NCBI RefSeq assembly: GCF_003149185.1
Contig: NZ_QGDO01000002.1
Span: forward strand, 806,001-870,000
From: Sediminitomix flava
GTDB lineage: Bacteria; Bacteroidota; Bacteroidia; Cytophagales; Flammeovirgaceae
Direction: 5' to 3'
DNA length: 64,000 nt
Each line of letters begins with the position of its first letter. Positions within the stretch are counted from its first letter, which is position 1. This document shows, piece by piece, positions 56,885-64,000 of the stretch. Made by a program: the position numbers and the translations under genes. Under the pieces are notes generated by a model. It made no database searches. It was not told the origin of the DNA and saw only the letters and a program-made list of their open reading frames with translations.

Positions 56885-58951
56885 TTAGTTGATAATAGAT
56901 AGTACTTTCATCTCAACTCTACGGTTCAATGCACGATTTTCTTCCGTATCGTTTTCTACCGCAGGTTGGCTTTCGCCATATCCTCTAGGCACAATGCGGT
57001 CACCTTGAATACCGAAGGTACTCACGTATGCCGCCGCACTTAAGGCTCTATCTTGTGAAAGCTCCAAATTGTAATCATCCTTACCTACATCATCGGTATG
57101 TGCAGCAAGCTCAACCACAATATTTGGGTTATCCTTCATCATTTTCACCAAACGCTTCAACTCTTTGTATGAACTTTCTACAAGTTCAGCTGAATTTGAC
57201 TCAAAAAGAATGTCTTTCAATGGAAGTTTCGTATTTGCTTTCAAAGCATGCAAACTCACATCTAGCTTTTTGTTTTTCTTTTTAGTATCAAACTTGGTTG
57301 AGAAGAATGAATAACCTTTCGGACTTCTTACCTCAACATTATATTTACCGCCTTTACGAAGATTCGTTTTATACTTACCGTCTTTTCCTTCTTCAGCACT
57401 GATCTCAATCACTTCACCAGTTTCTTTGTTGGTAATTACAATGTTTGCATCTACTTCTCCTCCAGATTCGACATCTGCAATATTGAACTCAAACTCTTCC
57501 ATTATCGGAGGTAGTTCCAAATCATATTCAAAGTCATGATACTTTACTGTTGAAGTCAAATCAAAAGTAAAATAAGCTGAATCAAAACCTTCTTTAAAAG
57601 CTGTAAAGTGGTATTTCTTACCTAAAGGAAGACTCAAAATATTATTTTCTACTTTATGCAACTTTGAGAAAGTAGCAATTTCCTCCATGGTCTCAGCATC
57701 ACGCACCAAAAGATTTGCATCAATCTGCTCCAAAATTTCTTTATCATAAAGATTCAATTGGAGATTTGCTGTAGCAAAAAGCTCTATATCTTTCCCAATC
57801 TCTTGATACTGCTTCAAGTCTCTCAAGTCATAATAGAATGTATAATCTGAAAAACCGTTTGCTGTGGCATTGATCTCATAATTCTTACCCTCAGTAAGTA
57901 CCAATGAGTACCAACCATCTTCACTACACTCTTGCTCAAAGATGAACTCTGTAGTTTCTGCATCTTGCACTTTCAGACCACCAATCACAGGATTACCATT
58001 CGTATCTCTGAAATACCCTTGAATCGTAATGTTTTTGTATTGTCTGTGTTCTTCAGGGATTACCGCTTGATAAATGTCATAGTTCCATTTCAGAAGCCCT
58101 TCTTGCTCCTCCATGATCTCTTCAGAATGTGGTTCTCCAAAAATGAAGAAAAGCAAGTCACCATTTGCCGATACTGAAGAGAACTGATCGTCTCTTGGTG
58201 TATTTGCAAAAGACAAGTTTTGAGGATCTGACCACTCCCCTGCCGAATTTCTTTTAGAAATATATAAATCGTAACCGCCTTTACCTCCAGCTCTTTTAGA
58301 TGAGAAGATTAGCGTTTTACCATCTGACATAATACGAGGAGCTTTTTCACAATCCATATTGATTTGAGTTGGTAGCGGGCGAGGTTCACCCCAACTTCCA
58401 TCTTCTTGTTTGTGTGACTCCATGATATCATAACAAACAGAACCATTCTCTTTTACCACTGTATCTAAACGAACAAAGTACAATTGGTTTCCATCTGCCG
58501 ATACCGAAGGGAAGGTATCTTCACTGTCACTATTGACTGGTTCTCCTACATTAAAAGGTTCACTCCAACCTGACTCTGTACGTTCACAATAATAAATATC
58601 TCCTGCACCCATTCCGCCTTCGGCTGCCGCAAAGAAATAAAGATAGTTACCATCATAGGTAATCGAAGGACCTCCAATCAGACCTCCATCCTTTACTAAA
58701 GCATTTGCTGCTTCAATAGGAATAGGGCTTGTCCAATTTCCGTCTTCATACTTGGTTTCAAATAATTTCCACTTCCCTTCATCCCTATCACTCTGAAAAA
58801 TCATTGTTTTCCCGTTGGCACTTAAGGTTGGTGCGTATTCTGTAAAAATCGAGTTCACGCCTTGAGGCAAACGCTTAAACTCGTAAGCTTGTGAATAAGT
58901 CAGCAAGGGCAATAGACACAGGCCTAACAGAAATAATAATTTCTTAAGCAT
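56885..58951 (-). CDS. OmpA-family protein with PD40 repeats and CarboxypepD_reg-like domain
   Basis: From the ATG at 58951 (MLKKLLFLLGLCLLPLLTYS) 688 residues; an ATG six codons earlier (58969) is possible but lengthens the signal peptide. Order: PD40/WD40-like propeller (about 15-290; PSVSADGNQLYFVR, SSVSANGDLLFFIF), carboxypeptidase-regulatory-like beta sandwiches (about 310-560), then an OmpA-C domain (about 575-688) with ELAAHTDDVGKDDYNLELS and RGYGESQPAVENDTEENRAL, which binds peptidoglycan. The layout resembles PorE-type proteins of type IX secretion, but T9SS core genes are not here. Confidence 0.9.
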   Translation of the reverse strand: MLKKLLFLLGLCLLPLLTYSQAYEFKRLPQGVNSIFTEYAPTLSANGKTMIFQSDRDEGKWKLFETKYEDGNWTSPIPIEAANALVKDGGLIGGPSITYDGNYLYFFAAAEGGMGAGDIYYCERTESGWSEPFNVGEPVNSDSEDTFPSVSADGNQLYFVRLDTVVKENGSVCYDIMESHKQEDGSWGEPRPLPTQINMDCEKAPRIMSDGKTLIFSSKRAGGKGGYDLYISKRNSAGEWSDPQNLSFANTPRDDQFSSVSANGDLLFFIFGEPHSEEIMEEQEGLLKWNYDIYQAVIPEEHRQYKNITIQGYFRDTNGNPVIGGLKVQDAETTEFIFEQECSEDGWYSLVLTEGKNYEINATANGFSDYTFYYDLRDLKQYQEIGKDIELFATANLQLNLYDKEILEQIDANLLVRDAETMEEIATFSKLHKVENNILSLPLGKKYHFTAFKEGFDSAYFTFDLTSTVKYHDFEYDLELPPIMEEFEFNIADVESGGEVDANIVITNKETGEVIEISAEEGKDGKYKTNLRKGGKYNVEVRSPKGYSFFSTKFDTKKKNKKLDVSLHALKANTKLPLKDILFESNSAELVESSYKELKRLVKMMKDNPNIVVELAAHTDDVGKDDYNLELSQDRALSAAAYVSTFGIQGDRIVPRGYGESQPAVENDTEENRALNRRVEMKVLSIIN

Positions 58952-58969
58952 TACACTATTAATAAACAT

Positions 58970-59304
58970 TATTTAAAAAATCTATGACTAGAAAGTAGCG
59001 CAAATATACGAATATTATATTAACCATATGTTATCTGACTATATTTCAAGAAGATAATTAAATAATAAACGAAATCATTTCACTACAAGTGTTCACAGAA
59101 TCAAAATATTTATCGCTAAAATGTGATATTCTTGAAATAAACGCTAAACCTTATGTTTTTTAAGATTATTAAACATTTTCATATTTTTCTCTTAAATTGT
59201 GAGCTATTATTCAGTGTATACTAAAAACTAAGCTGCAACTAGCAGCAACCAATTCGTGTCAAATTTAAATAATCTCTAAAGCGATTTAGGGACATTATAA
59301 TCTT
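58970..59304. other. 335-base divergent intergenic region
   Basis: AT-rich region between the divergent PD40-OmpA operon and TonB receptor gene. It contains TATATTTG at 59001-59008 on the minus strand, a -7 match for the OmpA operon; no -33 box fits. No promoter could be assigned to the receptor gene. Confidence 0.45.
59001..59008 (-). promoter_or_regulatory. Putative -7 box of the PD40-OmpA operon
   Basis: Minus-strand TATATTTG, full -7 match, 50 bases upstream of the chosen start (58951). No -33 at the usual distance. Confidence 0.4.
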
Positions 59305-61653
59305 ATGAAACAACTATTACTAGCCATTTCAATTATGGTTTGCCTGACATCCTATGGGCAAAATGTAGCTACACAAAAAGTATCTCTCACAGGTCTTATA
59401 AAAGATAAAAAAACAGGCCAAGCGTTAAGCTATGCAACCGTAAGCTTACAACACAAAACGGATTCTACTCAACTTACTGGAGCTCTCACAGACGAAAATG
59501 GTAGATTCTCAATTACAACTACTACAGGGAGTTACCTATTAAAAGTAGAGTTTATGGGATTTAAAGCTTATGAAAATCCTAACTTCGAATTATTAAAAGA
59601 CAGCAACTTACCAACCGTTTTCCTTGAGGAAGATTTACACACGCTCAATGAGGTTGAAGTCACAGCAGAGAAAACAAGTGTGGAGTACAAATTGGATAAA
59701 AAGGTTTTCAATGTCGGTAAAGACTTACTCTCAAAAGGAGGAACAGCTAATGATATTTTGGATAACGTACCATCTGTAACTGTTGACGCAGCAGGTGGAA
59801 TATCCCTCAGAGGCAATAACAATGTCCAAATACTAATTAACGGCAAACCTTCTATCATTACACTCAACAATGGGCTTGAACAAATTCCTTCTGAAAGTAT
59901 TGAAAAAATTGAAGTCATTACCAACCCTTCTGCCCGATATGAAGCACAAGGAACGGCAGGAATTATCAACATCATTTTGAAGAAAAATAGAAAATCAGGC
60001 TTTAACGGTTCTATACAATTAGGAACAGGAATTCCCGACCAACATACGGCTTCTCTAAACTTGAATTACAAATCAGAGAAGTTCAATGTCTTTTCAACTT
60101 TAGGTTACCGTTACTCCAACTTCTTTGGTGGTTCTGAATCTTCTCAAACCATTTTTCAACCAACTACACTTTACATTGATCAAATGAATGATCAGCAACG
60201 AAATGATAATGCACACAATTATCGGGTAGGTGCTGAATATTTCATCAATGATAAAAACACCATCAACTTTTCTATTTCTCGCTATCAAATGGATAATGAT
60301 GACTTCACGACCATCACTTATAACTATTTGGATGAAGCGAAAAATATAGAAAGAACTGAAATCCGTGAAATCGACTACTTCGAACCAATGGATTACAAAG
60401 AAGCTAATCTGACATATACAAAGCTATTCAGTAAAGAAGGACAAAAACTTACGGTAGATGTCAATTATGATTGGTGGTACAACGAAGAATTAGAAGACAT
60501 CAGTTACAAACAAAGCTTCCCTACTTCTGATAATTACCAAGCATTCAATACCCGAAACTACGAAGCTTCCGATGATCTAACCATTCAATCTGATCTTGTA
60601 TTTCCGATTTCAAAAGATCAACGAATTGAAGCAGGTCTTCGTTTTCAGACCAGAGACATTACTTCTGACTATTATGTAAAAGAGGAGTTAGATGGTCAGT
60701 TCGTTACTTTGGGCAATTTTGATAACAAAATGTTGTATGAAGAGACAATCTCGGCAGCTTATGCTCAATACGGCAATAAGTTCGGGAAACTGAATTATTT
60801 ATTCGGACTTAGAATGGAACATTCAAGCATCCGAATTACAGACCGAATCAATGAACTTAATTTACCTAAAGACTATTATAATTTCTTCCCTACTGTACAC
60901 TTCAACTACCAACTCAATGAGAAAGATAAACTTCAGTTGAGTTATAGCAGAAGAATCAGCAGACCTCAGTTCTGGCAACTGAATCCATTTGGTGGTTTTT
61001 CAGATGTACGTGATCAGTTCAGAGGGAACCCTGATTTGAATCCGAATTTCACAGATGCTTTTGAATTTGAAATTCTTAAAACCTCAGACAAATTCACAGT
61101 CAATCCATCGGTTTATTTCCAAGAAACTTCTGACTTTTTCCAATTTATCGTTTCTCCAGATGAAGAAGGCTACTTAATCACAACTTTAGTCAACCTAGGA
61201 ATAGAACAACGTTTAGGTCTTGAGCTTTCAACTACTTACAATCCTTTTAAATGGTGGAGACTTTCGGGTGATTTCAACTTCTACAAATTCAAACAACGTG
61301 GGCAGTTAGAAGGAAAAAGATATGATGCGGATAACCAAACTTGGACAGCACGTATCAATAACCGCTTCAAATTACCGAAGAAATTCACGATTCAAGGAAG
61401 TTTCAATTACCAAGGAAAAAGCGTAAATGCACAATACACTTCGTACGCAAATCATTACGCCGATCTAGCAATTAGCAAAGATATCATGAAAGATAGAGCG
61501 AATATTTCGTTCAGAGCTATCAATATGTTGGATTCACGCAGAAGAATTCTGAGTGCTGAGGGAGAAGGATTTCTTTATGAGTCAGAATCTTGGTGGATCG
61601 GTAGAAGACTTAGCCTAAACTTCACTTACAAATTCGATCAGCTAAAAAATTAA
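59305..61653 (+). CDS. TonB-dependent receptor-type outer-membrane beta-barrel protein
   Basis: 782 residues: signal peptide (MKQLLLAISIMVCLTSYG), a CarboxypepD_reg-like domain (about 27-110; GLIKDKKTGQALSYATVSLQ), plug domain (about 118-225; VTVDAAGGISLRGNNNVQIL then INGKP), and an outer-membrane barrel of the OMP_b-brl_3 group with final aromatic-rich strands ending LNFTYKFDQLKN. No SusD-like gene follows, so it is not a polysaccharide-utilisation pair; the ligand is unknown. Shares a bidirectional terminator with the C69 gene. Confidence 0.92.
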   Translation: MKQLLLAISIMVCLTSYGQNVATQKVSLTGLIKDKKTGQALSYATVSLQHKTDSTQLTGALTDENGRFSITTTTGSYLLKVEFMGFKAYENPNFELLKDSNLPTVFLEEDLHTLNEVEVTAEKTSVEYKLDKKVFNVGKDLLSKGGTANDILDNVPSVTVDAAGGISLRGNNNVQILINGKPSIITLNNGLEQIPSESIEKIEVITNPSARYEAQGTAGIINIILKKNRKSGFNGSIQLGTGIPDQHTASLNLNYKSEKFNVFSTLGYRYSNFFGGSESSQTIFQPTTLYIDQMNDQQRNDNAHNYRVGAEYFINDKNTINFSISRYQMDNDDFTTITYNYLDEAKNIERTEIREIDYFEPMDYKEANLTYTKLFSKEGQKLTVDVNYDWWYNEELEDISYKQSFPTSDNYQAFNTRNYEASDDLTIQSDLVFPISKDQRIEAGLRFQTRDITSDYYVKEELDGQFVTLGNFDNKMLYEETISAAYAQYGNKFGKLNYLFGLRMEHSSIRITDRINELNLPKDYYNFFPTVHFNYQLNEKDKLQLSYSRRISRPQFWQLNPFGGFSDVRDQFRGNPDLNPNFTDAFEFEILKTSDKFTVNPSVYFQETSDFFQFIVSPDEEGYLITTLVNLGIEQRLGLELSTTYNPFKWWRLSGDFNFYKFKQRGQLEGKRYDADNQTWTARINNRFKLPKKFTIQGSFNYQGKSVNAQYTSYANHYADLAISKDIMKDRANISFRAINMLDSRRRILSAEGEGFLYESESWWIGRRLSLNFTYKFDQLKN

Positions 61654-61680
61654 TAAACTGAACTTACACTGAATAAAAAC

Positions 61681-61717
61681 ATGAGTCATCCCAAATCATT
61701 AATTCGGGATGACTCAT
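61681..61717. terminator. Bidirectional terminator between the receptor and C69 peptidase genes
   Basis: Twelve-bp perfect stem (61681-61692 with 61706-61717) flanked by A- and T-runs. Confidence 0.88.
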
Positions 61718-61743
61718 TTTTAGTTATAGATAAACCCTAAAGG

Positions 61744-63423
61744 TTATTCTTTCACTTCCAATCGATCTTCAGTGTCTTCCACTACTTGTTTCTTCCATTG
61801 TTCGCTATATCCCGGGAAGTTAGGGGAAGGGCATTGCCCATATTCACTTCGTTCAAACTGACCTTTTTCAGTTTGTTTCTTCACGTTTCCATCCATGTAT
61901 TTTACGATGAGCTGCTGACCAAATTTCTTCCAATCCATAACCATTTTATTGGCTGTCGTCACTGAGAAATCCGTTACAAATGCTCTCGCTTTTTCTGGAG
62001 ATTCTTCAAACATTTCACTTGCCGATTTGTCAATCATAGCCGTATAATCTACGAACTTAGTTTCAAGTTCTTTTTGCTTCTCACGGATGTCTTGAATCAT
62101 ATCCGAATAACGTAGATAAGCAAAGTTTGAAACCGTATTAAAAATCCAGAATGCAGAAGTTTCCGAATAAGTAAGCATATCACCATTTCCTACCTCAAAA
62201 GTTTCTGGCACTTCTGTCATACCACAGTACATTGGTGTATAAACAGTAGAATAAGTATCGTCTACTCCAAACCACAGTATTCCGCCAATAGGGTCTGGTA
62301 AAGAAGCTCTTGATTGAGCAACCAAAGAAAAACCTGTCTGTTGTGTAGAAATTGCTCTTTCATTGAAATACTCTTTTCCTTCATATTCCCAAGTCAAACC
62401 TCTCCAACGGTACGGCAAATCAAAGGCTCCTGCCCCTGCATCTTGTGTCATGTCCAATGGTGTTCCTTCGTAGTGATCACGCATTAGCTCCATTACATCT
62501 TGAACCGATAGCTTTTTAGATGGCTTCACCCACAATGGTAGTTTATTTGTCGTAAAACCTGTTGCTTCGTCCTTCTCCAATTTCCCTTCTGCGTAAGCTG
62601 TAAACTTATCCATTCCATCTGTCAGACGGTTATAAATTGACCATACACGAGCATCACAGAAACGAGCACCACCAAAGTCCACAGGGGCATACACCTCTGC
62701 AAAATCAAAATCTTTATCTTTTCCTTTGTACCATCCTTTGTTTTTTGCAAACTCAATTACATCAGCTGAGTACAAACAATTCTCTTTATCATCTTGAGGA
62801 AATTTACCAATTCTAGCTTGGTTGGCATGAGCTGCTACATATCCATTTGGTACTCTACGAGCTACCCAAACAGCACCTTTTTCTCCTTCACCTTTCCCAA
62901 TCAATTCCATGTACCACACTTCATTTTTATCAGAAATTGAGAAAGACTCACCCGAACTGTAATAACCGTAGGTATTCACCAATTCACCCATAATCGTGAT
63001 TGCTTCACGAGCTGTTTTTGCACGTTGTAAAGTAATGTAGATCAAGCTACCATAGTCTATGATTCCATCATTTTGTCCTTGGCACTCCTTTCTTCCTCCA
63101 AAAGTAGATTCTGTAATTGCAAGCTGATGTTCGTTCATATTCCCTACCACAGAATAAGTCTGCGCTACTTGAGGAATTTGACCAAGGGGCTTTCCTGTAT
63201 CCCAATCAATCACGTCCAGCATTGTACCTTCAGGATAAGTCATTGCAGGATAGAAATACAATTCTCCAAACAATACATGTGAATCGGCGGCATAGGTAAT
63301 CATATTGGAACCATCTTTTGTAGCTCCTTTTGTTACCATGATACTCGTACAAGCCAATGCTGAAGGTTGCGCAAACAAGCCTAAAACAAATAAGCCCAAT
63401 AAAGACAATACATTCTTTTTCAT
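61744..63423 (-). CDS. Secreted C69-family dipeptidase
   Basis: 559 residues. Signal peptide MKKNVLSLLGLFVLGLFAQP-SALA is followed directly by CTSIMVTKGATKDGS, so the mature N-terminal residue is Cys25, the nucleophile of C69 (Ntn-hydrolase) peptidases. Conserved downstream segments: QLAITESTFGG, DYGSLIYITLQRAKTAREAI and SFSISDKNEVWYMELIGKGE. The family cleaves dipeptides with broad range; export suggests peptide scavenging in the periplasm. Confidence 0.92.
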   Translation of the reverse strand: MKKNVLSLLGLFVLGLFAQPSALACTSIMVTKGATKDGSNMITYAADSHVLFGELYFYPAMTYPEGTMLDVIDWDTGKPLGQIPQVAQTYSVVGNMNEHQLAITESTFGGRKECQGQNDGIIDYGSLIYITLQRAKTAREAITIMGELVNTYGYYSSGESFSISDKNEVWYMELIGKGEGEKGAVWVARRVPNGYVAAHANQARIGKFPQDDKENCLYSADVIEFAKNKGWYKGKDKDFDFAEVYAPVDFGGARFCDARVWSIYNRLTDGMDKFTAYAEGKLEKDEATGFTTNKLPLWVKPSKKLSVQDVMELMRDHYEGTPLDMTQDAGAGAFDLPYRWRGLTWEYEGKEYFNERAISTQQTGFSLVAQSRASLPDPIGGILWFGVDDTYSTVYTPMYCGMTEVPETFEVGNGDMLTYSETSAFWIFNTVSNFAYLRYSDMIQDIREKQKELETKFVDYTAMIDKSASEMFEESPEKARAFVTDFSVTTANKMVMDWKKFGQQLIVKYMDGNVKKQTEKGQFERSEYGQCPSPNFPGYSEQWKKQVVEDTEDRLEVKE

Positions 63424-63844
63424 CTATGAATTGATTTTAATTCGAGATTCTACAAGCTAAAAAGGTAACACTTATGCCGTTTAAAGATTCCCAACAAGAC
63501 TGAATAGCTTCTAATAAGACCTAATACATGTTTAGATTAGGAACTATTTTGTTCAAAAAGAAAAGGCTAAAGTTTGATGATTTTCACTGAGAATTAAGAA
63601 CTAGTTTCTTAATTCCTTTCAAGGTTAATCTTGTGGTAATTTTGAAAGTCAGGTAATAACAATAAACACTGTTTGAAGAGTTAGCGAAGCAATCTTCAAA
63701 CTTAATAATGAAAGAAAGAGTCTGAAGACTCATTTAAAACTAGATTTATTTCGATACCGAAGAACTCGCCTTTAATATTCATTGATGAATTCGTAAATAA
63801 CTTTGCTTAACTCTACGAATAGTGAAAACTTTTAGGGCAAAAGA
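63424..63844. other. Intergenic stretch near the right end
   Basis: About 420 bases without a recognisable gene. An AAAAGGTA-type near-match to the -7 box (minus strand, near 63460) may belong to the C69 gene. Confidence 0.4.
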
Positions 63845-63845
63845 A

Positions 63846-63873
63846 AAGGCCAATTCAAAATTGAATCAGCCTT
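63846..63873 (-). terminator. Terminator of the partial gene at the right end
   Basis: Stem of AAGGC/GCCTT outside and ATTCAA/TTGAAT inside, with small mismatch between, and T-rich minus-strand tail, 21 bases after the stop at 63895. Confidence 0.7.
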
Positions 63874-63894
63874 TCAGATCATTTATCTGACATT

Positions 63895-64000
63895 TTAATT
63901 TTCAGCAGGGCAATCACATTTTTTGGTGTATGTAGTCGGTAATGGCTGATAGGCTACTCCGCTACTGTTTTCTAATAAAAGAGTGAATTCTAATATCATC
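63895..64000 (-). CDS. C-terminal part of an unknown protein, cut by window edge
   Basis: The minus strand is open from the window edge to a TAA at 63895-63897, giving 34 residues that end TTYTKKCDCPAEN. An in-frame ATG occurs at the second visible codon, so a 34-residue peptide is possible, but a longer gene entering from outside is more likely. The following terminator supports a real 3' end. No function can be named. Confidence 0.5.
   Translation of the reverse strand, partial: MILEFTLLLENSSGVAYQPLPTTYTKKCDCPAEN

Noticed and set aside
56885-58951. Type IX secretion PorE gene
   Set aside because: Domain layout is similar, but none of the T9SS core genes (porK, L, M, N) is in the window, so the name is not assigned.
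59305-61653. SusC-type polysaccharide receptor
   Set aside because: No SusD-like gene or glycosidase follows, and the barrel resembles the OMP_b-brl_3 group instead.

Overview
This 64 kb window is a chromosomal segment of a Bacteroidota bacterium, most probably a marine member of the Cytophagales. The evidence is: AT-rich DNA; an almost complete alternative complex III (Act) operon with the Bacteroidota gene order; promoters of the TTTG-N19/20-TAnnTTTG type; almost no Shine-Dalgarno sequences; lipoproteins with late lipoboxes; and CarboxypepD_reg/TonB and PD40-OmpA outer-membrane proteins. The genus cannot be fixed from the sequence. I saw no insertion sequence, prophage, integron or CRISPR array. 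The window reads as core genome with short accessory stretches.

Layout. 1-9.8 kb (minus strand): the 5' part of dnaK (cut by the window edge), glnS, a Nudix-derived transcriptional regulator, a lipid A-type acyltransferase, and a short ribosomal-protein operon rplC-rplD-rplW-rplB-rpsS-rplV-rpsC. That operon lacks rpsJ at its head and stops at a terminator straight after rpsC. 10-21 kb: a large secreted TPR-CHAT peptidase (plus), then proA-proB, yidC, pyrG and a zinc-ribbon Nudix hydrolase (minus). 21.5-29.6 kb: malic enzyme maeB, an HxlR regulator, a small coiled-coil protein, a tolC-hlyD-ABC-2 permease efflux operon without an ATPase gene, and a START-domain protein. 29.7-33.4 kb (plus): a tight cluster of DUF3784, a Lacal_2735-type small protein, SRPBCC, TIGR03643, a photolyase-like FAD protein, a flavin reductase and DUF2256. 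33.5-39.3 kb: a Crp-like regulator, an SMP-30/strictosidine-synthase-like lipoprotein, DUF2809, then minus-strand accessory genes (two WG-repeat-like proteins, an alpha/beta hydrolase, a small membrane protein, an SH3-like protein). 39.4-48.3 kb (minus): the six-gene act operon actABCDEF for quinol:cytochrome c oxidoreduction. 48.8 kb: tRNA-Cys(GCA). 49-64 kb: pcm, an acyl-CoA thioesterase, a lipoprotein, an orphan UmuD-like peptidase, an envelope operon (PD40-OmpA protein, a 780-residue unknown, TPR-caspase protein), a TonB-type outer-membrane receptor, a C69 dipeptidase, and the tail of an unknown gene cut by the right edge.

How the genes fit together. Core functions dominate: translation (r-proteins, GlnS, tRNA-Cys), protein folding and insertion (DnaK, YidC), nucleotide and proline synthesis, malate decarboxylation and respiration. 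The most unusual parts are the photolyase-like cluster, whose FAD domain is N-terminal and is followed by a possible second Rossmann-like domain; the operon joining an OmpA-anchored protein to a caspase-fold peptidase; the separately encoded giant CHAT peptidase; a Nudix box that has lost its catalytic glutamates; and several regulatory signals (r-protein leader with an attenuator-like hairpin, a sigma-54-like element at dnaK, a TetR-type operator in front of the efflux operon, and a hairpin between actB and actC).
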